From NCBI GenBank assembly GCA_963582805.1, contig CAUZTZ010000101.1:1-12077 (forward strand): 12,077 bases of DNA, read 5' to 3'. Shown piece after piece: positions 1-6,520 of this stretch (positions are counted from its first letter, which is position 1; every line of letters begins with the position of its first letter). The DNA comes from GCA-2687515 sp963582805 (GTDB taxonomy: Bacteria > Pseudomonadota > Alphaproteobacteria > Rhodospirillales > UBA2165). The translations under genes and the position numbers were made by a program. The notes below the pieces were generated by a model. That model did not search any database and had not been told where the DNA came from. It saw nothing but the letters and a program-made list of their open reading frames with translations.

Positions 1-56
1 CGACCTTCGATGAACTCTATTCGGGGGAATGGGAGCACCCTACATGTTGCGGGTGA
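1..56 (+). CDS. possible C-terminal end of a protein cut by the window edge
   Basis: Reading from base 3, a frame gives TFDELYSGEWEHPTCCG and then TGA at 54-56. The residues (acidic, aromatic, a Cys-Cys pair) look like a genuine protein tail, whereas the frame from base 2 stops after three codons and the frame from base 1 gives a less protein-like peptide. The family cannot be recognised from 17 residues. If real, the gene converges on the minus-strand glycosyltransferase gene that ends at 143. This is inference from composition only. Confidence 0.4.
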   Translation, partial: TFDELYSGEWEHPTCCG

Positions 57-119
57 GTGCGTTAACCGGATAGGCAAGGATTGTACATGCTAATATTGGC
101 GAAATAGAATACATCTATT

Positions 120-142
120 GGGGCGTGGGGCGCGGGGCGCGG
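120..142. repeat. G-rich heptamer tandem repeat next to the glycosyltransferase stop codon
   Basis: Three copies of GGGGCG(T/C) plus a partial fourth lie at 120-142 on the plus strand. This gives G4 runs at 120-123, 127-130 and 134-137 and a GG at 141-142, separated by 3-base spacers. The block directly abuts the stop codon of the minus-strand gene (143-145). Such spacing could permit a weak G-quadruplex on the plus strand, but the fourth run is only two G. Confidence 0.6.
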
Positions 143-1801
143 TCAGGCGTCTGGCGCCGTCCGGCAGATGCCCAGCTTCATGAGCCAGACCAAAGTGCGC
201 TGCAAAATATCGGCGTCCACATGGGGCATGGCGCCTAAGATATCGGCGACGGTGACGCCCGGGTTGGCTTCCAGATGGCCGATCAAAAATGGCAATTCTT
301 CCAGCTCCATGAGTGAGCCGGAATAAACCAGCCCGGCCTTCAGCTTGATCCGCTCAAATGCTTCGGTCCAATCGAGGCCGGTCAGTTGCACCGGATCGCC
401 TTTGCCGAGGGCCCGGGTGGCAAAGCCAGCGAACATGGCGAACGGATCCGGGTGCGAGGGGTGAAAGGCCTGGCCGCCGCTACGCGCGCCCATCTCCGTT
501 TCCGACATACGGCTTTCCGATAGCGCGTCCCACAACGTCTCGTAAAGCCCGATGACGCGCGCCCAGTCGTAGGTATCCCTTGCCCGCTTTTTTGCCGCCT
601 CGGCCATTGTCCGGCGGGCGCCATCGTCATTGACCAATTGATAGAGCGCTTGGCCAAGGGCGTTCACATCCACCGATGTGGATTGGGACTGGGCGCCGAG
701 ATAGTCGCCATAGGTGTTTTGCCGGGTGAAATAGCGGTAGGCGATTTCCGCGCCGGTTCCGGGCGGCGCCATGGTTGTCGGGATGCAGTAACCATCGATG
801 CCGTCGCGGATCGATTCCCGGTAGCCGTTCCAGTCGCTGACGATGGAGGGCAGGCCCGCCGCCATGGCTTCCACCGGCGTCAATCCGAAGCTTTCCTGGA
901 TATTGTCCGACAGCGAGCAGAAAATATCCGCCGCCGCCCAGACGCCGTCGGGAAAATCCTCGTCGCCGTGGCGGACGATCTGCAATTTGGCGACGTCGAG
1001 GATGCCATTGGCCGCCTCGATGAAGGCGGCTTCGTTCACGTCGTCATTGAAATAACCGTTGAGCAGGATGCGCACCGGACGCGACGAGCGTTTGGCGGTC
1101 TCTTCGGCGGCGATGAACAGGGCCAGGGGGTTGGCCTTGGCCACATAATTCAAGCGGCCCACATAGAGTATGGCAATTTCATTGTCGCCAAGGGCCAGCG
1201 CCCGGCGTTGGGATTGGCGCTTGGTCTCGCCGGTGATGGCGGCGAAGCGGCCGGTATCGACGCCGAGGGGGATAATGGGAAGCTGCACCGGGCACGATAC
1301 AGGGCTGCCGAAACGGGCGCCCAGATAGTCGCACCAGCCGTCGATGATATGACGGACAGCCGATTGAATGGCCTCCGACGGGCAGATGAGGGCGTCCCAG
1401 CTTTGCAGGGGCGCCGCCACATAATCGCCGATCGCCTGCATGGCGTTCGCCGATGCGCTGGCATGGGCGATGCCGATGAGCGAGTAGCGGCGCTGGCCGT
1501 GGTAGCGGCGCAGCCAGGCCTGGCTGACCAGATCGGGATCATAGCGCACCAGGACGCCTGAGGCTTCGATCGCGTCGGCGCCGTGGCGGCCAAGGGCGGT
1601 GCAGCGCGACGCCGCGACGTTTTCTTCGGCGGCGAAATTGGTGAACTCGGTAAAGGCCTTGTCGTTGGGGCAGAGGCACGCAAACTGGTTTTGCCGGGCG
1701 TGCCGGAAAAAGCCGCGCAGGAATTCCCGCGTCGCCACATCGATGCCGAGGGGGCCCGCGCCGGTGTCAGGCAATCCGCTGAAATCTATGATCGCCGGCA
1801 T
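143..1801 (-). CDS. GT4-type glycosyltransferase with extra C-terminal helix-turn-helix-like domain
   Basis: This 552-residue protein is probably a cytoplasmic, retaining, nucleotide-sugar-dependent glycosyltransferase of the GT-B fold. The C-terminal Rossmann half is clear: ILYVGRLNYVAK at about 211-222, and ESFGLTPVEAMAAGLPSIVS at 303-322, which contains the E-x7-E signature (E303, E311) of GT4 enzymes. The N-terminal half (about 1-180) is less typical. It lacks a clear GG acceptor loop and has GPLGID near 16-21 instead. GT4 enzymes usually end near residue 420. Here about 120 more residues follow, with HPSHPDPFAMFAGF at 447-460 and a probable winged-helix-like segment at 500-546. The start ATG (1799-1801) has a GGAGCAGG-like ribosome site upstream. 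The gene lies 21 bases after the Lrp-like gene, so the two are probably cotranscribed. Acceptor and sugar cannot be told from the sequence; envelope polysaccharide or glycan synthesis is a guess. Confidence 0.8.
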   Translation of the reverse strand: MPAIIDFSGLPDTGAGPLGIDVATREFLRGFFRHARQNQFACLCPNDKAFTEFTNFAAEENVAASRCTALGRHGADAIEASGVLVRYDPDLVSQAWLRRYHGQRRYSLIGIAHASASANAMQAIGDYVAAPLQSWDALICPSEAIQSAVRHIIDGWCDYLGARFGSPVSCPVQLPIIPLGVDTGRFAAITGETKRQSQRRALALGDNEIAILYVGRLNYVAKANPLALFIAAEETAKRSSRPVRILLNGYFNDDVNEAAFIEAANGILDVAKLQIVRHGDEDFPDGVWAAADIFCSLSDNIQESFGLTPVEAMAAGLPSIVSDWNGYRESIRDGIDGYCIPTTMAPPGTGAEIAYRYFTRQNTYGDYLGAQSQSTSVDVNALGQALYQLVNDDGARRTMAEAAKKRARDTYDWARVIGLYETLWDALSESRMSETEMGARSGGQAFHPSHPDPFAMFAGFATRALGKGDPVQLTGLDWTEAFERIKLKAGLVYSGSLMELEELPFLIGHLEANPGVTVADILGAMPHVDADILQRTLVWLMKLGICRTAPDA

Positions 1802-1822
1802 GGTAACCTGCTCCGGGAGGCT

Positions 1823-2065
1823 CTAGGTGAAGGCCTTGAAGGTGATCATGGTAAAGGTGTCTTTGATGCCAGGCACGGTTTGGATGCGCTCGGTAACGAA
1901 ATGGCCGGCATCCTCGCCGTCATTCAGATAGCATTTCAGCAAAAGATCAAACTGCCCGGATGTGGAATGCACCTCGGAGACCTGCTCGACGGTCTCGATG
2001 GCCGCCTCGGCAACTTTATAAGCCTGTCCGAGATCGCACTTAACCTGAATGAAGATGGTCTGCAT
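1823..2065 (-). CDS. stand-alone Lrp/AsnC-type ligand-binding (RAM) domain protein
   Basis: This 80-residue protein consists only of the effector-binding alpha/beta domain seen at the C-terminus of Lrp/AsnC regulators. The order of elements fits the dimeric ferredoxin-like fold: strand IFIQVK (4-9), helix AYKVAEAAIE (15-24), strands VSEVHSTSG and FDLLLKCYL (29-47), helix AGHFVTERIQ (53-62), then the closing pattern VPGIKDTFTMITFKAF (64-79). The turn SGQFD (36-40) corresponds to the family's usual G-x-(Y/F)-D. There is no DNA-binding HTH, so it cannot act as a classical Lrp repressor. Family members like this may bind amino acids or form mixed oligomers with full-length Lrp proteins. A GGAG sits six bases before the ATG. 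It lies between the helicase (80 bases upstream) and the glycosyltransferase (21 bases downstream). Its role is unknown. Confidence 0.85.
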   Translation of the reverse strand: MQTIFIQVKCDLGQAYKVAEAAIETVEQVSEVHSTSGQFDLLLKCYLNDGEDAGHFVTERIQTVPGIKDTFTMITFKAFT

Positions 2066-2145
2066 CTGGGGCTCCGAATTATCCGGTTAGGATGGTTGAG
2101 GATCGAAGCTTACACGAAATTGGCTGGCCGCCGAAAGGCAAACCG

Positions 2146-3582
2146 TCAGGATTTGACCGGGTTGGCCAGGAACGCCGGCATATGATCGCCCATGCCGGTC
2201 ACCGGTTTATCGGACGCCGTGTCTTCCTTGGCGGCTTGCTTGGGTTTGCGCGCGGCTTTCGGTTTGGCGCGTCTCTTGGGCGCTTCCGGGGTGGGCGCTT
2301 CCGGGGCGGGCGCTTCCGGGGCGGGCGCCTCTGATGTTGGTGCTTCCGGAGCCGGCGCGGCGGTTTTTTCCGGCTCCGCATCCGGCTTGGCTTCCTTAGC
2401 GGGGATTGCCTCTGGCGCCGCTTCGGCGGCGCTGGTCTTGCCGGCTCCGTGCAGCGGGATCGGCTTGCCGATCAGCTTTTCGATGGCATCGATATATTTC
2501 CGGTCTTCGCGCCAGGCGAGGGTGAAGGCTCGCCCATCGCGCCCGGCGCGCCCGGTGCGGCCGATGCGGTGAACGTAATCTTCCGCATGCATGGGCACAT
2601 CGAAATTAAACACATGGCTCAGATCATCGATATCCAGCCCACGGGCGGCGACATCGCTGCACACCAGCAGGGCGATCTCTTGGGCTTTGAATTTGTTCAT
2701 GGTCTCGGTGCGCGCCGGCTGGCTCATATCGCCATGCAGTCGCGCCGCGTCGTGCCCGTGTTTGACCAGCGATTTGTGCAAGATATCCACGTCGCGCTTG
2801 CGATTGCAGAAAATCAGCGCGTTGCGCACATTGTCCTCGGCGATCAATTTGCGCAAGGCATCGCGTTTTTTCTTGCCGAGCCCGTCCATATCGCGCTTTG
2901 TGCGGTGATCGACCATGACCAGTCTTTGGACGATTTTTTCGACTGGTGTTGCCGGCGGCGCGACGGTGATTTCCCTCGGGTTCATCAAAAACGCGTCGGC
3001 GAGCCGTTTGATCTCCGCCGGCATGGTGGCCGAGAAAAACAGGGTCTGGCGAATCTTCGGGATCAAGGAAACGATCTTTTCCACATCCGGGATAAAGCCC
3101 ATATCGAGCATCCGGTCGGCTTCATCGATGACCAGGATCTTCACGTCGTTGAGGATCATGCCGCCGCGATCAAACAGATCGAGCAGCCGGCCCGGCGTGG
3201 CGATCAGCACATCGACGCCGCGGTCCAATATCTTGACCTGTTCGCCCATGGATTCGCCGCCGATGATCAGCGCCTTGGCGAGGGACGTATATTTGCCATA
3301 AATATCGAAATTTTCCGCCACTTGCGTCGCCAGCTCGCGGGTCGGTTCCAGGATCAGTGTCCTCGGCATGCGCGCGCGGGCGCGGCCCGATGCCAGGATG
3401 TCGATCATCGGAAGGGTGAAAGAAGCCGTCTTTCCGGTACCCGTTTGGGCGCACCCCAGGATGTCGCGGCCCATCAATACATGGGGGATGGCTTTTTCTT
3501 GAATGGGGGTTGGTTCGCTATAGCCGGCGTCGTTTACCGCCTTTAGAACCTCGTTACTCAGACCGAGGTCGTCGAAAATCAT
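2146..3582 (-). CDS. rhlE: DEAD-box ATP-dependent RNA helicase, RhlE-like
   Basis: This 478-residue cytoplasmic helicase unwinds RNA duplexes using ATP; relatives act in ribosome assembly, RNA decay and cold adaptation. All core motifs are present: Q motif GYSEPTPIQ (20-28), Walker A AQTGTGKT (45-52), PTRELA (80-85), TPGR (129-132), DEAD (153-156), SAT (184-186), ARGLD (313-317) and HRIGRTGRAG (338-347). The N-terminus (FDDLGLS...GYSEPTPIQ...AIP) matches RhlE more closely than DeaD, SrmB or DbpA, but subfamily assignment is by eye. After the core (about 380) comes a low-complexity tail of APEAP-like repeats (about 409-435), then a basic patch KRRAKPKAARKPKQAAK (436-452) that likely binds RNA, and a terminal GMGDHMPAFLANPV. 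The start ATG has only a weak ribosome site. A TTGACA promoter candidate lies about 85 bases upstream. The gene probably leads the minus-strand transcript. Confidence 0.95.
   Translation of the reverse strand: MIFDDLGLSNEVLKAVNDAGYSEPTPIQEKAIPHVLMGRDILGCAQTGTGKTASFTLPMIDILASGRARARMPRTLILEPTRELATQVAENFDIYGKYTSLAKALIIGGESMGEQVKILDRGVDVLIATPGRLLDLFDRGGMILNDVKILVIDEADRMLDMGFIPDVEKIVSLIPKIRQTLFFSATMPAEIKRLADAFLMNPREITVAPPATPVEKIVQRLVMVDHRTKRDMDGLGKKKRDALRKLIAEDNVRNALIFCNRKRDVDILHKSLVKHGHDAARLHGDMSQPARTETMNKFKAQEIALLVCSDVAARGLDIDDLSHVFNFDVPMHAEDYVHRIGRTGRAGRDGRAFTLAWREDRKYIDAIEKLIGKPIPLHGAGKTSAAEAAPEAIPAKEAKPDAEPEKTAAPAPEAPTSEAPAPEAPAPEAPTPEAPKRRAKPKAARKPKQAAKEDTASDKPVTGMGDHMPAFLANPVKS
2278..2352. 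repeat. 15-bp tandem repeats in the helicase tail
   Basis: Three 15-bp units, identical except at the last base, lie at 2278-2292, 2293-2307 and 2308-2322; two degenerate units follow to 2352. Each encodes one APEAP-type pentapeptide on the minus strand. The number is a multiple of three bases per unit, so gain or loss keeps the reading frame and only changes the length of the disordered linker. Confidence 0.9.
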
Positions 3583-3617
3583 ACGCTAATATCCAATTTG
3601 AAAATGTTGCCGGTTAC

Positions 3618-3631
3618 GCGCACATGTGCGC
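3618..3631. promoter_or_regulatory. 14-bp perfect palindrome upstream of the helicase
   Basis: GCGCACATGTGCGC is a perfect dyad. It is flanked by direct repeats CCGGTT at 3610-3615 and 3632-3637, which start 22 bases apart. It sits 36-49 bases before the helicase start codon and just downstream of the predicted transcription start (about 3637 on the minus strand). It could be an operator or a 5'-UTR hairpin. The palindrome is seen directly; the function is inference. Confidence 0.5.
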
Positions 3632-3643
3632 CCGGTTGCCTTG

Positions 3644-3672
3644 GAAATAGGCATTCAGTGGCATTTTGTCAA
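3644..3672 (-). promoter_or_regulatory. sigma-70-like promoter candidate for the helicase
   Basis: On the minus strand a perfect -35 box TTGACA (3667-3672) is followed after 17 bases by TATTTC (3644-3649), a 3/6 match to the -10 consensus. The predicted start near 3637 would give a leader of about 55 bases before the helicase ATG. Consensus -35 and ideal spacing support it; the weak -10 limits confidence. Confidence 0.45.
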
Positions 3673-3890
3673 TTGTTTACATAGGCGAAGCCTGATTTAT
3701 TGGTTGGCGTCGGCTGATTTTTTTCGATTTCGGTGTTTGCGGGGCCGGATACTTAGTCTATTTTCGGGATATGTTTTCAAAAACCGGAATTTCGTAGCGT
3801 CGTTCGCATCCCGTTAACTATCTTTGGTCATTTATCTTAAGGTTGGGTAAATTGCCGATCTCACCGGTGCGAGGGGGACAGAAGGGAATT

Positions 3891-5207
3891 ATGCAGCTAG
3901 TCAATAAATCAGTGGCCGCTTGTTTGCGGCGGACAACCAAATTCTTGGGCTCGAAGCGCGCGCCCCTGACCCTTGCCGTGCTCGCCTTTACGCTGGCCGC
4001 CTGCGCCGACGTGCCGGACGCCGCCAATCCTATCGAATGGTATAAGAGTGCGAAAAACGTGCTGACCGGCGAAAGCTCGGATAAATCCGGCGAGGCCGGC
4101 GATCCATCCAACCGGCTGGTCGCTGACCGGGACAAACCGGCGCCAGGCGCCGACGAGGCAACGCCCAGTCTCTCCACTGTGCCGCCGCGCCCGGTGGCGC
4201 CGGCCCGGTTTGACCGGGACAGTATTTCCAGTGGGCTGGTCGCCGACCGGGAAAGCGCGCGCCGCTATTCCAACGAAGTGATCCGCCGCCAAGGGGAAGC
4301 TGGCGCGGTCGTCCGGCGCGCGCCGCCGCCGCCGCCCGCACCAACGCCGGCGCTTAAGCCCGCTCCCAAAGCGGCGCCCCAGCCCGCTCCCAAAGCGGCG
4401 CCCCAGCCCGCTCCCAAAGCGGCGCCCCAGCCGGCGCCTAAACCCGCCGCATCCGCACCGGCGCCCGCAACGCCGGCGCCGGCCGTGGTCTCGGCGCCGG
4501 TGCAACAGGCCGCCGCGCCCGATCCAATTCCGGCGCCGCCCCGTTTGCGCAGCGTGAGCCCGCCGGCGCGCCAAGCGCGCACCGCCGCCCAGCCGCCGGC
4601 CCTGCCCAATATTGATATTCCAGCGGTGACGCCCAATGCGCCGCAATTGGCGGAAGTGCGGCCCTATATTCCGCCGCGCGGCGTCGACGATCTGGGCACC
4701 GTTATTATTTCCGGCTCCGGCCAGGTCAGCAGCAATGCCGCCAGCCCGCGCCGGTTGCCGCCGAGGCCGGCCGCTCGGCCAAGAGCAGCCGCGCCGCCAT
4801 TGGCGGCCTCCGGACCGGCATTTCCGGCGCGCACCTTGGCGGGTGGCAATGGCTCCTATCAGGTGGCGACCATCCAGTTTCTGAATGGATCGTCGAAAAT
4901 CGGCGCCGCCGAGCGTAGAATCCTTCGCCAGGTCTCGGCCCAGCACAAGAAAACCGGCGGAACGATTCGCGTCGTCGGCCATGCCAGCAGCCGCACCCGG
5001 TCCACGGATGTCGCCAAGCACAAATTGATCAATTTGCGGGTGTCGGCGGCGCGCGCCGATTCGATCGCCAAGGAATTGGTGGGATTCGGGACCAAGACCA
5101 GTGATATAGCCATCGGCGCGGTTTCAGATTCAGAACCGAAGTACCATGAATATATGCCGTCCGGTGAAGCCGGAAATCGGCGCGCCGAAATTTATATCGA
5201 TTTTTAA
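3891..5207 (+). CDS. OmpA-family lipoprotein with long Pro/Ala linker
   Basis: This 438-residue protein is a probable outer-membrane lipoprotein with a C-terminal OmpA-like domain that would contact peptidoglycan in the periplasm. Starting at ATG 3891 gives a basic N-region, a hydrophobic stretch (26-35) and a lipobox LAAC with Cys38. AGAAGGG just upstream is a good ribosome site. A TTG at 3843 would add 16 residues but lacks such a site. After Cys38 come two LVADR(D/E) motifs (76-81, 116-121) around PSLSTVPPRP (92-101), which resembles a motif I recall in other alphaproteobacterial OmpA-family proteins. Residues about 143-315 form a Pro/Ala-rich linker containing three PAPKAAPQ repeats (157-180). 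The OmpA domain (about 323-438) has IRVVGHASSRTR, NLRVSAARA (with R388) and the terminal NRRAEIYIDF. The usual peptidoglycan-binding Asp after G-H-x appears as Ser366. A hairpin follows the gene, and it seems transcribed alone. Confidence 0.88.
   Translation: MQLVNKSVAACLRRTTKFLGSKRAPLTLAVLAFTLAACADVPDAANPIEWYKSAKNVLTGESSDKSGEAGDPSNRLVADRDKPAPGADEATPSLSTVPPRPVAPARFDRDSISSGLVADRESARRYSNEVIRRQGEAGAVVRRAPPPPPAPTPALKPAPKAAPQPAPKAAPQPAPKAAPQPAPKPAASAPAPATPAPAVVSAPVQQAAAPDPIPAPPRLRSVSPPARQARTAAQPPALPNIDIPAVTPNAPQLAEVRPYIPPRGVDDLGTVIISGSGQVSSNAASPRRLPPRPAARPRAAAPPLAASGPAFPARTLAGGNGSYQVATIQFLNGSSKIGAAERRILRQVSAQHKKTGGTIRVVGHASSRTRSTDVAKHKLINLRVSAARADSIAKELVGFGTKTSDIAIGAVSDSEPKYHEYMPSGEAGNRRAEIYIDF
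4114..4252. repeat. in-frame 19-bp direct repeat in the lipoprotein gene
   Basis: The 19-bp segment at 4114-4132 recurs at 4234-4252 with one mismatch, exactly 120 bases apart and in frame. It encodes LVADRD and LVADRE, which bracket the PSLSTVPPRP motif. This suggests a duplicated short linear motif rather than random low complexity. Confidence 0.75.
4359..4430. repeat. three perfect 24-bp tandem repeats in the lipoprotein linker
   Basis: Units at 4359-4382, 4383-4406 and 4407-4430 are identical and encode PAPKAAPQ each; a diverged partial unit follows (PAPK at 4431-4442). Perfect identity at all positions, including third codon bases, points to recent expansion. Copy changes would keep the frame and alter the length of the periplasmic spacer. 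Confidence 0.95.
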
Positions 5208-5229
5208 ATCGCGCCGATAGCGTTACCCT

Positions 5230-5257
5230 GGCCAGCCTAAATCTGTTAGGCTTTGCC
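5230..5257 (+). terminator. hairpin after the OmpA-family gene
   Basis: AGCCTAA (5234-5240) and TTAGGCT (5246-5252) form a perfect 7-bp stem with loop ATCTG. GGC (5230-5232) and GCC (5255-5257) can extend it across a small internal loop. The T-tract is poor (a CTTT is followed by GCCGGC, then ATTTTAATTT), so it may be a weak or partial terminator between the lipoprotein gene and the following operon. Confidence 0.4.
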
Positions 5258-5296
5258 GGCATTTTAATTTGTGCGCACTCTGGATAGTTACAAACG

Positions 5297-6520
5297 ATGC
5301 AACAGGAATTCCATCGGATTAAACGGTTGCCGCCGTACGTCTTCAACGAAGTGAACGCGATGAAGGCCAAGGCGCGCGCCGCCGGCGAGGACATTATTGA
5401 TTTCGGCATGGGCAATCCCGATAGCCCGACGCCGGCCCATATTGTTGAAAAGCTGGTGGAAACGATCGCCGATCCGCGCACCCACCGCTATTCGGCTTCG
5501 CGCGGCATTCCGGGCTTGCGCAAAGCCATCGCCGCCTATTACGAGCGCCGCTTCGGCGTTAATATTGATCCCGAAAGCGAAGCCATCGTTACCCTGGGCT
5601 CCAAGGAAGGGCTGGCCAATCTTGCCTCGGCGATCACCAGCCCCGGCGATGTGATTTTGGTGCCCAACCCGTCTTACCCGATCCACCAATTCGGTTTCAT
5701 CATCGCCGATGGCGCGGTGCGCAATATCCCGGTGCTCCCCGACGAGGATTTTTTCACTGCCTTGGACAGCGCCGTTGCGCAAAGCGTGCCGAAGCCGATG
5801 GCGGTGGTGCTCAACTATCCCAACAATCCGACCACCGCCATGGCCGATTTGGCCTTCTATGAGCGGGTGGTGGATTATTGCCGCCATCACGAAATTTATA
5901 TTCTGTCCGATCTGGCTTATGCGGAGCTGTATTTCGATGGCCCGCCGCCGCCGTCCATCCTGCAGGTGCCGGGCGCCAGGGACATCGCCGTGGAATTCAC
6001 ATCCATGAGCAAGACCTATTCCATGCCCGGCTGGCGCATCGGTTTCGCCACCGGCAATAAACATTTGATCTCGGCCCTGTCGCGGATCAAATCCTATCTC
6101 GATTACGGCGCCTTTACGCCGATCCAGGTGGCCGCCACCGCCGCCCTCAACGGGCCCCAGGATTGCGTCGATCAGATGCGCCAATTGTACCGGGAGCGGC
6201 GCGACGTGCTGATCGACAGCATGGACCAGGCCGGCTGGGAAATCCCGTCGCCGCCATCGACCATGTTTGCCTGGGCGCCGCTGCCAGCTGCCTTCGCCGA
6301 TTTGGGCTCCAACGAATTTGCCAAGCTGTTGCTGCGCGAAGCCATGGTCGCGGTTTCGCCGGGCATCGCCTTTGGCGAGCATGGCGACGGCCATGTGCGT
6401 ATCTCCCTGGTCGAAAATCGTCAGCGCATCCGCCAGGCGGCGCGCAATATCAAAGCCTTCTTCGGGCGCTATGATCAGGCGTCCGCCGGAACGGAGCCGC
6501 GCCAAGCGGTCGTGTCTTGA
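5297..6520 (+). CDS. alaC: class I/II PLP aminotransferase, AlaC (glutamate-pyruvate) / DapL-like
   Basis: This 407-residue cytoplasmic fold-type I aminotransferase transfers an amino group between an amino acid and a 2-oxo acid. The PLP-lysine is K239 in SMSKTYSMPGWRIGF. Other marks are HRYSASRGIPGLRKAI (63-78), GSKEGLANL (101-109), NYPNNPTT with N177, SDLAYAEL with D205 and Y208, and R368 in VRISL for substrate carboxylate binding. It closely resembles E. coli AlaC, which makes alanine. The same family is often labelled LL-diaminopimelate aminotransferase, so lysine synthesis is a possible alternative. The start ATG lacks a clear ribosome site; upstream only a -10-like TTTAAT (5263-5268) without a good -35 is visible. 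It is the first of five co-directional genes, and its stop overlaps the homoserine dehydrogenase start by four bases. Confidence 0.88.
   Translation: MQQEFHRIKRLPPYVFNEVNAMKAKARAAGEDIIDFGMGNPDSPTPAHIVEKLVETIADPRTHRYSASRGIPGLRKAIAAYYERRFGVNIDPESEAIVTLGSKEGLANLASAITSPGDVILVPNPSYPIHQFGFIIADGAVRNIPVLPDEDFFTALDSAVAQSVPKPMAVVLNYPNNPTTAMADLAFYERVVDYCRHHEIYILSDLAYAELYFDGPPPPSILQVPGARDIAVEFTSMSKTYSMPGWRIGFATGNKHLISALSRIKSYLDYGAFTPIQVAATAALNGPQDCVDQMRQLYRERRDVLIDSMDQAGWEIPSPPSTMFAWAPLPAAFADLGSNEFAKLLLREAMVAVSPGIAFGEHGDGHVRISLVENRQRIRQAARNIKAFFGRYDQASAGTEPRQAVVS

Larger units (their letters stand above)
3583..3890. other. divergent intergenic region between helicase and OmpA-family genes
   Basis: This 308-base, AT-richer stretch separates two divergent genes. 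On the helicase side it holds a TTGACA promoter candidate and a 14-bp palindrome. On the ompA side I see only weak sigma-70-like matches, for example TTGCGG-16 bp-TATTTT near 3737-3764, and a good ribosome site just before 3891. A run of seven T at 3718-3724 has no convincing stem. A 63-codon open frame at 3626-3817 has no ribosome site or recognisable features and is not called as a gene. Confidence 0.7.

Noticed and set aside
81..110. Promoter-like TTGTAC-18 bp-TAGAAT on the plus strand
   Set aside because: It would only produce RNA antisense to the glycosyltransferase gene; the -35 match is 4/6 and AT-rich intergenic DNA often gives such matches.
3694..3724. AGCC...GGCT followed by a run of seven T, resembling a terminator
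   Set aside because: The stem would be four pairs with a loop of about 19 bases, and no plus-strand gene lies upstream to be terminated.
3626..3817. 63-codon plus-strand open frame in the divergent intergenic region
   Set aside because: No ribosome site, no recognisable domain, and it overlaps the helicase promoter candidate and the palindrome's neighbourhood; composition is that of AT-richer non-coding DNA.
3843..3890. Upstream TTG start for the OmpA-family lipoprotein
   Set aside because: ATG 3891 has a good ribosome site (AGAAGGG) and gives a standard lipoprotein signal; the extra 16 residues would lengthen the N-region before the hydrophobic core.
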